A DNA stretch of 64,000 nt from an uncultured Prevotellaceae bacterium (GTDB lineage: Bacteria > Bacteroidota > Bacteroidia > Bacteroidales > Bacteroidaceae): positions 62,001 through 126,000 of the forward strand of contig CAMZCM010000002.1 of NCBI GenBank assembly GCA_947305005.1, given 5' to 3'. The notes beneath the pieces were generated by a model that was not told the DNA's origin, did not search any database, and was given only the letters and a program-made list of their open reading frames with translations. Each line of letters starts with the position of its first letter. The stretch's first letter is position 1. The position numbers were made by a program, and so were the translations under genes. Of the stretch, positions 15,980 to 23,485 are shown one piece after another.

Positions 15980-17542
15980 TTATAAGCTATAGCCAAGTTT
16001 CTCAAAGAGTGATTTAAGTTCCTGCTTGCTTTCTTCCTCTTGTTTTAAGAGGTCGCTCATCTCTGACTGCAATTGGCGCATCTTAGTGTCGAAATCTATC
16101 TGCTCGTCGCGATTCTTAAACTCGATGTATTTGCTGGGTACGAGGCTCCAGCCTTTCTGCTCGATTTCATCAAGGGTAGCAGAGTAGCAGTATTCGGGCT
16201 CGTTGCGATAGGTTTGTTCATAGCCCTCACGCTGCCAATTATGGAAGTTCTCGGCTATCTGTTGTATCTGCTCTGGCGAGAACTGAATATATTTCTTCTC
16301 ATAAGGTTCACCCCATTGGCGCAAATCAATAAAGAGTACTTCGTTTTCACGATTGCGATACTTCACCAATTTACCGTTCTGCTCAACATTGCGGGCTTTC
16401 TTGTTATTGTTCAGAATCCAGAGCGTCACGCTGATGTCCGTTGAATAAAACATATTACGAGGCAAAATAACGATTGCTTCAACCAAATGGTTCTGCAATA
16501 GCTGCTGGCGGATGGCCAACTCTGTGCCATCACCACTCAATGCGCCATTCGCCAAAAGAAAACCCGCAACACCGTTTGCAGAAAGCTTTGACGCAATATT
16601 TAGAATCCAACCGTAGTTGGCATTACTCGTTGGCGGCACATCATAACCCACCCATCGAGGATCGTCTTTCAGTTCATTCTCTGCTCGCCAAGCCTTCTGG
16701 TTGAAAGGAGGATTGGCCATAATGAAATCAGCCTTCAAGTCCTTGTGCTGGTCGTTGTGGAACGTATCAGCAGCCATTTCGCCAAGATTACAAGCGATAC
16801 CACGAATGGCAAGGTTCATCTTTGCCAGTTTATAAGTGGTATTGGTATATTCCTGACCATATACAGAGATGTCGCGCTTGTTACCATGATGGGCCTCAAT
16901 GAACTTCATGCTCTGCACAAACATACCACCAGAACCACAACAAGGATCATAAATCTTGCCACGATAAGGCTCAATCATCTCGGCAATCAGATTGACAATA
17001 GTCTTTGGCGTGTAGTACTCTCCTTTACCCTTACCTTCCGCAATAGCAAACTTTCCAAGGAAATACTCATAGACACGACCAATAAGATCATTCTCTGGGT
17101 CTTTCAGCGTATCAATCTTATTGATTTCATCGAGCAAGGCAGCCAGTTTAGTACGGTCTAAGGATAGGCCCGCATAGTAATTGCTGGGGAGGGCGCCCTT
17201 CAAAGTAGGGTTGCTCTGCTCTACCTTTGCCAAAGCCTTATCTATCTTAATGGCAATATCGTTCTGCTTGGAGTTCTCAATCAGATAGTCCCAACGGCTT
17301 TCAGGTTCCAGATAAAAGACATTCTTAGCGTTATAAAACACAGGATTATCAGCAAATGCCTCTTTGCCTTCTGCCACCAACTCCTTGCGTCGCTCTGTAA
17401 AACGGTCGTTGGCATACTTTAGGAAAATCAGACTTAGCACCACGTGCTTATACTCTGATGGCTCCACAGAGCCACGCAGTTTATTCGCCGACTCCCACAA
17501 AGCCTCTTCAATCGCTTTCTCTTTTATCTGTTTCTTTGCCAT
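15980..17542 (-). CDS. hsdM: Type I RM DNA methyltransferase subunit
   Basis: N6-adenine methyltransferase subunit, 520 residues from the chosen start. The N-terminal helical domain has EPSEYKHVVLSLIFLKY. The methylase domain carries GKGEYYTPKTIVNL, the SAM site DPCCGSGGM (199-207) and the catalytic NPPF (277-280). The reading frame is open to an ATG at 17590, but I chose 17542 because family members begin MAKK...IEEALW; 17590 remains possible since both lie downstream of the promoter at 17621. It is first in the operon that carries hsdS, the TIR cassette and hsdR. Confidence 0.93.
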   Translation of the reverse strand: MAKKQIKEKAIEEALWESANKLRGSVEPSEYKHVVLSLIFLKYANDRFTERRKELVAEGKEAFADNPVFYNAKNVFYLEPESRWDYLIENSKQNDIAIKIDKALAKVEQSNPTLKGALPSNYYAGLSLDRTKLAALLDEINKIDTLKDPENDLIGRVYEYFLGKFAIAEGKGKGEYYTPKTIVNLIAEMIEPYRGKIYDPCCGSGGMFVQSMKFIEAHHGNKRDISVYGQEYTNTTYKLAKMNLAIRGIACNLGEMAADTFHNDQHKDLKADFIMANPPFNQKAWRAENELKDDPRWVGYDVPPTSNANYGWILNIASKLSANGVAGFLLANGALSGDGTELAIRQQLLQNHLVEAIVILPRNMFYSTDISVTLWILNNNKKARNVEQNGKLVKYRNRENEVLFIDLRQWGEPYEKKYIQFSPEQIQQIAENFHNWQREGYEQTYRNEPEYCYSATLDEIEQKGWSLVPSKYIEFKNRDEQIDFDTKMRQLQSEMSDLLKQEEESKQELKSLFEKLGYSL

Positions 17543-17620
17543 AATATGTTCTAATCGCGCCGAAATGACATTCAGCCATTTAAAAGGCATTTCTTTTTAT
17601 CGCGCCTTACCTTTCGAGCA

Positions 17621-17651
17621 CAAAATTAGCGAATAAAACTGTTTAAACAAA
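17621..17651 (-). promoter_or_regulatory. Promoter of the RM/TIR operon
   Basis: On the minus strand, TTTG (17648-17651), 19 bases, TAATTTTG (17621-17628): a full Bacteroidetes sigma-ABfr-type promoter. It is the only strong promoter seen for the whole 11-kb operon. Confidence 0.75.
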
Positions 17652-17704
17652 GAAAAAACGCCAGAATTTGCGCGGGAGAACGGAATTACATAGTAATCAA
17701 AAAT

Positions 17705-17886
17705 GTCTGGACAAAAATGAAAAACGTCTGGACGTTTTTGGGAATTCGTCCGGACGTATTCTTCGATGCCTATATACGTGTAATTCCAAGGTATAGACCT
17801 ATAGCTCCAAAGGTCTATACTTGTAGCCTAAAAGGTCTATACCTTTTGGCCCAAACGTCTATACCTTTTACGCGATACCTCTTTAC
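17705..17886. repeat. Nine-unit 21-22-bp-period palindrome array
   Basis: Eight-base cores related to GTCTATAC/GTCYGGAC start at 17705, 17726, 17748, 17770, 17791, 17813, 17835, 17857 and 17879: steps of 21, 22, 22, 21, 22, 22, 22 and 22. The first three are GTCTGGAC, GTCTGGAC, GTCCGGAC; later ones are CTATATAC, GTATAGAC, GTCTATAC (three times) and CTCTTTAC. Spacers are unrelated. The array fills the gap between the hsd promoter and the end of the GDPD gene, and its last unit touches that stop codon. No gene is seen in 17591-17882. Confidence 0.75.
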
Positions 17887-18656
17887 CTTTGGAGGAGTTG
17901 GTCACAGAGGGCGGGTTTGTTGGTGGTGATGTAATCGACACCGAGGTCGCGCATCGCGCGGATGTCGTCAGGCTTATCAACGGTCCATACATTTACATTC
18001 ATCCCTAAAGCATGGGCTTCTGCCACCCATTCGGGATGCTTGCGGAAGACTTTGATGTTATAGTCGATGCCCGTCAACCCCATCTGATGCACTTCCGCCG
18101 GTGTGCGATTGCCTGAGAGGTAGGCGATGTCGGCAGTAGGAGCCAGCTGGTGAATGGTCTCGCAGGCTTCGATGGAGAAGGAGATGTAGAGCACTCGGTC
18201 CTCGACGCCGTATTTGCGGATCGCTGCAACGGCTGCAGTGGCACAGTCGCGGCTACGCTGTGGGTCGCGGTGGCTTTTGACTTCCACGACGAGTCGTGTG
18301 GGGCTCTTGCTCTTCTTCAGGATCTTCAGCAGGTCTTTCAATTGGGGCATCTTTTCACCATTCTCCAGGCGCAGCTTCTTACAGGCGGCGTAGGTGGTGT
18401 CCTGCAAGCTGATACCTTCATAGGTTGGGTCATGGTTGACCATAATATGACCGTCGCGCGTAATCCAGATGTCTATTTCAGAGCCAAAGATGCCGAGGTC
18501 TAGGGCACGGCGCAACGAGGTGCGCGAATTCTCGGCGGAACCTTCTGGCATCCAGTCGCCACGATGGGCTATGGTCTGGGGGCAAATGTTTTGGGCGCCG
18601 ATGTTGAATACAGCGCAGAAGGTAAGCAGTACAAGGAAAATCGTTCTTTTCATCAT
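17883..18656 (-). CDS. Glycerophosphodiester phosphodiesterase family protein
   Basis: A secreted GDPD-family TIM-barrel protein of 257 residues. A signal peptide (MMKRTIFLVLLTFCAVFNIGA) is followed by the catalytic start TIAHRGDWMPEGSAENS, then GSEIDIWITRDGHIMVNHDP, giving the usual H-R, E-x-D and H residues, and VVEVKSHRD. C-terminal VNVWTVDKPDDIRAMRDLGV is also typical. These enzymes hydrolyse glycerophosphodiesters to glycerol-3-phosphate and an alcohol, needing a divalent metal. The start lies 2 bases after the stop of the SpoU methyltransferase gene, so they form an operon. Its 3' end abuts the 22-bp array. Confidence 0.9.
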   Translation of the reverse strand: MMKRTIFLVLLTFCAVFNIGAQNICPQTIAHRGDWMPEGSAENSRTSLRRALDLGIFGSEIDIWITRDGHIMVNHDPTYEGISLQDTTYAACKKLRLENGEKMPQLKDLLKILKKSKSPTRLVVEVKSHRDPQRSRDCATAAVAAIRKYGVEDRVLYISFSIEACETIHQLAPTADIAYLSGNRTPAEVHQMGLTGIDYNIKVFRKHPEWVAEAHALGMNVNVWTVDKPDDIRAMRDLGVDYITTNKPALCDQLLQR

Positions 18657-18658
18657 AT

Positions 18659-19474
18659 TCAGCGTTTTCGTAGTTGCCAGAAGGCGACGGCAGAGGCGGC
18701 GGCCACGTTGAGGCTATCAACGCCATGGGCCATCGGGATGCGGACAACATAGTCGGTGGCGGCTATGGTGGAGTGGGGCAGACCGTCGCCCTCGGTGCCC
18801 ATAATGATGGCGAGGCGAGGCTCGGCGGCGAGGGCGGGATCGTCCAAGGAGACAGAATCGTCAGTAAGAGCCATCGCTGCAGTGCGGAAACCAAGGGTGT
18901 GCAGGCAATCGGTATAATGGCCATCGGTAGGCGCTTCCATCCAGGTCCAAGGGACAAGGAAGACAGAACCCATAGAAACACGAACGGCACGTCGGTTCAG
19001 CGGGTCGCAGGAGTTCATGGTGAGGAGCACGGCATCGATGCCCAAGGCAGCTGCCGAGCGGAAAATGGCACCGATGTTCGTGGTATCGACCACTCCGTCA
19101 ATCACCACGACGCGACTGGCATCCTTGCACACCGTTTCGAGAGATAAGGGCTGAGGACGACGCATGGCGCAGAGCACTCCACGCGTGAGAGTGTAGCCCG
19201 TCAACTCGGCCAGCAGCTCCCGCTCCCCCGTATAGACAGGGATGTCACCCACGCGGGCAATGATGTCGGCAGCATCTCCTTTGATATGGCGGCTTTCACA
19301 CAGCAGAGCCAACGGCTCATAGCCTTGATCCAACGCTACACGGATGACCTTCGGACTTTCCACGATAAAGACTCCTTTCTCGGGTTCCAGCCGATTGCGC
19401 AACTGGGCCTCGGTGAGCGTAGCAAAGACCTCAATACCGGGATGACTGAGGGAAGTGATGGTGATGATGGCCAT
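18659..19474 (-). CDS. SpoU/TrmH family RNA 2'-O-methyltransferase
   Basis: A knotted SPOUT RNA methyltransferase of 271 residues. The N-terminal substrate-binding part (FIVESPKVIRVALDQGYEPL) precedes the SpoU domain, with VVIDGVVDTTNIGAIFRSAA (motif 1), IMGTEGDGLPHSTIAATDY (motif 2) and IPMAHGVDSLNVAAASAVAF (motif 3). The target could be rRNA or tRNA and cannot be told from the sequence. The frame is open to 19561, but a full promoter lies at 19498-19529, so transcripts start after it and ATG 19474 is the proper start. Confidence 0.9.
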   Translation of the reverse strand: MAIITITSLSHPGIEVFATLTEAQLRNRLEPEKGVFIVESPKVIRVALDQGYEPLALLCESRHIKGDAADIIARVGDIPVYTGERELLAELTGYTLTRGVLCAMRRPQPLSLETVCKDASRVVVIDGVVDTTNIGAIFRSAAALGIDAVLLTMNSCDPLNRRAVRVSMGSVFLVPWTWMEAPTDGHYTDCLHTLGFRTAAMALTDDSVSLDDPALAAEPRLAIIMGTEGDGLPHSTIAATDYVVRIPMAHGVDSLNVAAASAVAFWQLRKR

Positions 19475-19497
19475 GATAGCAGCTTTTTTTTGCGTGT

Positions 19498-19529
19498 CAA
19501 AGGTACTGCTTTCTTGAATAAGCACCAAA
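19498..19529 (-). promoter_or_regulatory. Promoter of the SpoU-GDPD operon
   Basis: TTTG (19526-19529), 20 bases, TACCTTTG (19498-19505) on the minus strand; it fixes the start of the downstream gene at 19474. Confidence 0.8.
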
Positions 19530-19578
19530 GGAATCTCTTTTTTTCGGACTTTTTGACTCACCCAAATGATAAAATATG

Positions 19579-19586
19579 TACCTTTG
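19579..19586 (+). promoter_or_regulatory. Promoter -7 box of the COG0523 gene
   Basis: TACCTTTG, 28 bases before ATG 19615. A TTTG lies about 23 bases upstream, slightly farther than ideal. It overlaps the apparent longer frame, ruling out the ATG at 19576. Confidence 0.65.
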
Positions 19587-19614
19587 CACCCCGTTAAGCA
19601 TAAATAAAATAGAT

Positions 19615-20895
19615 ATGACTATTCCTCAAATTCCAGTCCTGTTGCTGACAGGTTATCTCGGTAGCGGTAAGACAACGCTCCTCAATCGTATCCTCAACAA
19701 CCGTCGCGGCATCCGCTTCGCTGTCATCGTGAATGATATCGGCGAAGTGAATATTGATGCTGACCTCATTGAGAAAGGCGGCGTAGTGGGGCAGAAGGAT
19801 GATAGTTTGGTGGCGCTACAGAACGGTTGCATCTGCTGCACACTGAAGATGGACCTTGTGGAACAGCTGCGTGACATCACTCGTCAGCAGCGTTTCGACT
19901 ATATCGTCATTGAGGCCAGCGGTATCTGTGAGCCGGCTCCTATTGCACAGACCATCTGCTCAATCCCCACGATGGGTCTAGAATTTGTCAAGGATGGTGT
20001 TCCTGTGCTGGATAGCATTGTCACGGTAGTAGATGCCCTTCGGATGCGCGATGAATTCGGCAGCGGCGAGTCACTGCTGCGCCCGAATCTGGACGAGGAT
20101 GACATTGAGAATCTTGTCATTCAACAGATTGAATTCTGTAACATTATCCTGCTGAACAAGGCTTCGGAAGTGTCACCGGAAGAGCTGGGACGTGTGCGCG
20201 AAATCATCCGTGCCCTGCAACCCAAGGCAGAGATCATCGAGTGCGACTACTGCGACGTGGATTTCGATAAGCTTCTGAACACGAAGATGTTTGATTTCGA
20301 CAAAGTGGCCACTTCTGCAGCCTGGATTGACGCCATTGAACATCATCATGGTGAGGAAGGAGAGGATGAGGATGACGATGACCATGACGAACATGATCAT
20401 CATCACCATCATGACCATGAAGACCATGATCATCATGACCATGAAGACCATGACCATGATGAGCACGAACATCATGAACATCACCACCATCATCACCATC
20501 ACCACGATGATGAGGGCGAAGCTGAGGAATATGGTATCGGAACCTTTGTTTATTATCGCCGTCAGCCCTTGAACCTTGGTTTGTTCGATGAGTTCGTGGC
20601 GCGTCACTGGCCTCGCACCATTATCCGTGCCAAGGGCATCTGCTGGTTCTATGGTGAGCCTGATACCTGTTATGTCTTTGAGCAGGCAGGCAAACAGGTC
20701 AGTCTCCGTGATGCCGGTAAGTGGTATGCCACGATGCCGGCGGATGAGCTGGAGGCTTTCAAGGCGCAGACACCTGGCCTCGTCCGCGACTGGGATGAGT
20801 CTTATGGAGACCGTATGCAAAAGCTGGTCTTCATCGGGCAACATCTGGATCGCGAAGCTATCACGCGCGAACTGGATGCTTGTCTGGTAAAGTAA
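19615..20895 (+). CDS. COG0523 (CobW/ZNG1-like) GTPase metallochaperone with histidine-rich loop
   Basis: A G3E-family P-loop GTPase of 426 residues. It has Walker A GYLGSGKTTLLN, the metal motif GCICCTLKMDL (CxCC), and the nucleotide motif NKAS. Residues about 242-300 are an extreme histidine/aspartate/glutamate tract with more than 30 histidines, followed by the CobW C-terminal domain (TFVYYRRQPLNLGLFDEFVA). Family members deliver zinc or other metals to client proteins under metal limitation; the tract suggests metal storage or sensing. Start ATG 19615 was chosen because the promoter box overlaps the upstream alternative. It converges with the RsmI-like gene, with a 5-base gap. Confidence 0.92.
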   Translation: MTIPQIPVLLLTGYLGSGKTTLLNRILNNRRGIRFAVIVNDIGEVNIDADLIEKGGVVGQKDDSLVALQNGCICCTLKMDLVEQLRDITRQQRFDYIVIEASGICEPAPIAQTICSIPTMGLEFVKDGVPVLDSIVTVVDALRMRDEFGSGESLLRPNLDEDDIENLVIQQIEFCNIILLNKASEVSPEELGRVREIIRALQPKAEIIECDYCDVDFDKLLNTKMFDFDKVATSAAWIDAIEHHHGEEGEDEDDDDHDEHDHHHHHDHEDHDHHDHEDHDHDEHEHHEHHHHHHHHHDDEGEAEEYGIGTFVYYRRQPLNLGLFDEFVARHWPRTIIRAKGICWFYGEPDTCYVFEQAGKQVSLRDAGKWYATMPADELEAFKAQTPGLVRDWDESYGDRMQKLVFIGQHLDREAITRELDACLVK

Positions 20896-20900
20896 AAAGA

Positions 20901-21605
20901 TTATCCGATAAGGAAGATAGCTGGAATCTTGGAAAGGTCAGGCCGTGACTGGCGTTTCCATTCGGCTACGGTATGTGTACGAATCCATTCGTTCTCGGTG
21001 GTGATGCCTGCGGCTACACAGATACGTGTCTGGGCGTGTAGCGTCTGACAGAGCGTGTCGAATAGTTTAGTGTTGCGATAAGGTGTTTCAATGAAGAGTT
21101 GTGTCTGATGTTCCTGTATGGCGCGGGTCTCCAGCTGTTTCAGACGTTTTATGCGGTCGGCAGGGTCAATGGGCAGGTAGCCATTGAAGGCGAAGCTCTG
21201 ACCGTTCAGGCCTGATGCCATCACTGCCATAATCATCGATGAAGGGCCTACCAAGGGCACTACTTTCAAGCCTTTACGTTGGGCGATGGCCACCACGTCG
21301 GCACCGGGGTCTGCAACAGCTGGGCAGCCTGCCTCGGAGATAACGCCCATGCTCTCGCCAGCTTCCAAAGGCTTCAGATAACGGGCAAACAGATTGACAT
21401 CGGCGTGCTTGCCCATAGGATAGAAGGTCAGCTCGTCGATGTTGATGTCGCGATCTACACGCTTCAGGAACCGACGTGCAGAACGCACTTCTTCAACAAT
21501 GAAATGCTTGATACTGAGGATTATCTCTTTGTTATATGCCGGCAGTACGTGTTCCTGCGGGGTGTCACCCAATTCAACGGGGATAAGATACAGGGCAGGA
21601 GTCAT
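20901..21605 (-). CDS. RsmI-like SAM-dependent (tetrapyrrole methylase-fold) methyltransferase
   Basis: A 234-residue protein of the tetrapyrrole-methylase fold, Bacteroidetes branch related to the 16S rRNA methyltransferase RsmI. Visible are ALYLIPVELGDTPQEHVLP at the start, GVISEAGCPAVADPGADVVA (the SEAG.P...DPG SAM-binding motif) and VVPLVGPSSMIMAVMASGL. The C-terminal half has QLFIETPYRNTKLFDTL and RICVAAGIT. RsmI methylates the ribose of C1402; this branch is shorter and its target is not proven. Its ATG overlaps the stop of the GldB-like gene by four bases. Confidence 0.85.
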   Translation of the reverse strand: MTPALYLIPVELGDTPQEHVLPAYNKEIILSIKHFIVEEVRSARRFLKRVDRDINIDELTFYPMGKHADVNLFARYLKPLEAGESMGVISEAGCPAVADPGADVVAIAQRKGLKVVPLVGPSSMIMAVMASGLNGQSFAFNGYLPIDPADRIKRLKQLETRAIQEHQTQLFIETPYRNTKLFDTLCQTLHAQTRICVAAGITTENEWIRTHTVAEWKRQSRPDLSKIPAIFLIG

Positions 21606-22225
21606 AGATTACAATATTGCATATAAGCGGTAATGGCATCGTTGACAATGGCATCGCGGTTCATTTGAGCGCGTTGCTCATCGGAATAGTATTCACGATA
21701 TAGAGGGAAGTCTGCGCCGAGGTATTTGTCGAGGCTAATGCCGATCAGCGTATCGCCGACCACGATGCTCTGCTTGAGGCAAGAGATTTGAGTATAGACG
21801 TGAGGCTTTTGGAAATCAGGATGTTGCTTCTTGATTTCTTCAAACGCGCGGTCGAAGTCTTTCTCCAAATCACTCATGTCAGCATACTGGCGGTGAACTT
21901 CGTCCAAAAGCACCTGCACGGTTGAATCAAGATAGTAATAGCGAAGGCGGAGCTCCACATCGGGCTCGTTCACGCGGCCAATATTTAACACGTCCTCAAT
22001 GAGTAGCTTGGTTTCCATGGGGTACTGCGTATTCATTCGTCGCAGCGCCGCATAACTTCCTAATGAGACATATTCATCAAGGATGCGGTCGAAACGGTCG
22101 ATACCCACCTCTATATGCTGGTTGTGGCCTAAGGAATCACCTTCCCACGGCTTAAACAGCCAGCCCCACACGCCAACCGCGCAGAGCAGGACAAGGAGAA
22201 CATAAAACGGCCACGAATGTCTCAC
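21602..22225 (-). CDS. GldB-like membrane-anchored protein
   Basis: A 207-residue protein with one N-terminal membrane segment (FYVLLVLLCAVGVWGWLF) and a periplasmic domain. IEVGIDRFDRILDEY, LDEVHRQYADMSDLEKDFDR and especially GISLDKYLGADFPLYREYYS match the gliding-motility lipoprotein GldB family. GldB is needed for gliding in Flavobacterium; relatives occur in non-gliding Bacteroidales, where the role is unclear. There is no proper lipobox here, so it may be a membrane-anchored variant. It has its own promoter and is coupled to the RsmI-like gene. Confidence 0.7.
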   Translation of the reverse strand: MRHSWPFYVLLVLLCAVGVWGWLFKPWEGDSLGHNQHIEVGIDRFDRILDEYVSLGSYAALRRMNTQYPMETKLLIEDVLNIGRVNEPDVELRLRYYYLDSTVQVLLDEVHRQYADMSDLEKDFDRAFEEIKKQHPDFQKPHVYTQISCLKQSIVVGDTLIGISLDKYLGADFPLYREYYSDEQRAQMNRDAIVNDAITAYMQYCNL

Positions 22226-22254
22226 TTTTTCTTTATCTTTGTTAAATTACGGGA

Positions 22255-22286
22255 CAAAGATAGTGAAAACTTGTTTAGGCTCCAAA
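22255..22286 (-). promoter_or_regulatory. Promoter of the GldB-like gene
   Basis: TTTG (22283-22286), 20 bases, TATCTTTG (22255-22262) on the minus strand, 29 bases before the start at 22225. Confidence 0.8.
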
Positions 22287-22320
22287 AGAATTGCTAAAAA
22301 TATGAAAATAAATATTAAAA

Positions 22321-23412
22321 TTAGCGTAAGAGGTCCGAATAAGTATGCTTACGCTTGAGATGATAGCCTACGAGGAGGCTTGCAGGATACTGTTCAGGAA
22401 TCGGGTCAAGGACGGAAGCCGAAAGGTTGGCGGCGCGATCGGCGGCGAAGTCTTTCTTGATGCGGCAGAACTCATGGCGAGCACTCCATACGGCACAGAA
22501 ACTGCGACGCTCTCCCTTGAGTAAGAATACGAGAGAAGCCAGGGCGTCAAGCCAGAAGCGCAGGAACATCACGCGGCGCAGACGACGCTCGGGCAGGTTC
22601 TTGTAGAGCAGTAAAAGGTTGTTGCGGAAGTTGAGGAATGTCTTGCGGGGATTCTCCTTGGGGAGTGTGCCGCCACCGACATGATAGACGACAGACTGAG
22701 GTATGCAGACGATACGAAAACCGCGCGAACGAAGGCGCCAGCAGAGATCTATCTCCTCCTGATGGGCAAAGAAACGACCATCGAGCCCGCCGACTTCCCA
22801 ATAGACGTTGGAACGGATGAGAAAAGCAGCACCTGTAGCCCAAAAGACATCTGCCACAGTGTCATACTGCCCTTTGTCTTCTTCAACGGTTTCGAAGAGA
22901 CGACCTCGGCAGAAGGGATAACCCAGATAGTCGATATAGCCGCCGGCAGCGCCTGCATATTCGAAATGGCTACGGGTATGTTCGGCGCGAAGCTTTGGCT
23001 GGCAGGCGGCAACGTCAGGATGTGTTGCCATATAGTCAAGTAGCGGCTGCAGCCAGCCTTCGGGCGTTTCCACGTCAGAGTTCAGAAGAAAATAGTAGTC
23101 ATAGCTCGTGCCGACTCTGCGCAGCGCCTGGTTGTAACCTTCAGCAAAGCCGTAGTTCTGGTCGAGGGAGATGACTTCCACCGTCGGGAACTCTTCGGAG
23201 AGAACCGTGAGGCTGTCATCTGTGGAACCGTTGTCGGCCACAATGATGTGCGCCAAGTCTCTTGGCGTGTGAGCCATGACGGAGGGGAGGAAGCGGCGGA
23301 GCATCTGGGCTCCGTTATAGTTGAGGATGACTATGGAACAAGACCCACCCCCCAGCCCCTCCCTGTGAGGGAGGGGAGTAGTCACCTTCGAGTTCTTGTT
23401 ATTATTCATCAT
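22321..23412 (-). CDS. Family 2 glycosyltransferase (rhamnosyltransferase-like)
   Basis: A GT2 enzyme of 363 residues with the GT-A fold: CSIVILNYNGAQMLRRFLPS, IIVADNGSTDDSL (nucleotide-sugar binding), NYGFAEGYNQAL, YYFLLNSDVETPEGWL (DxD-like), FFAHQEEIDLCWRLRSRGF and VYHVGGGTLPKENP. It probably adds a sugar to cell-surface glycan or lipid-linked saccharide. The first ~20 residues (through TTPLPHREGLGGG) are not part of the fold: they are encoded by the left arm of repeat element A, and the start codon lies in that element's central loop. A native start could once have been nearer the CSIVILNYNG strand. Confidence 0.9.
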   Translation of the reverse strand: MMNNNKNSKVTTPLPHREGLGGGSCSIVILNYNGAQMLRRFLPSVMAHTPRDLAHIIVADNGSTDDSLTVLSEEFPTVEVISLDQNYGFAEGYNQALRRVGTSYDYYFLLNSDVETPEGWLQPLLDYMATHPDVAACQPKLRAEHTRSHFEYAGAAGGYIDYLGYPFCRGRLFETVEEDKGQYDTVADVFWATGAAFLIRSNVYWEVGGLDGRFFAHQEEIDLCWRLRSRGFRIVCIPQSVVYHVGGGTLPKENPRKTFLNFRNNLLLLYKNLPERRLRRVMFLRFWLDALASLVFLLKGERRSFCAVWSARHEFCRIKKDFAADRAANLSASVLDPIPEQYPASLLVGYHLKRKHTYSDLLR

Positions 23413-23485
23413 ATTTTGTTATTATTATCCAATTCTTGTTAGGTAATTACTCCCCTCCCTCACAGGGAGGGGGGTCTGTTGGGTC
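23342..23485. repeat. REPIN-like inverted-pair element, copy A
   Basis: Two inverted arms, each a hairpin around CCCTCCCTGTGAGGGAGGG, bounded by GACCC on the left and GGGTC on the right, with about 50 bp of AT-rich loop between them. The left arm encodes the N-terminal TTPLPHREGLGGG of the GT2 protein; the right arm encodes the C-terminal DPTDPPPCEGGE of MtaB. Confidence 0.8.

Noticed and set aside
17705..17886. CRISPR array
   Set aside because: Units repeat every 21-22 bp with only about 8 conserved bases and no room for spacers of normal size; no cas gene is nearby.
20173..20844. 223-codon minus-strand frame rich in methionine and valine
   Set aside because: It is the complement of the CAT/GAC repeat coding the histidine tract of the COG0523 protein.
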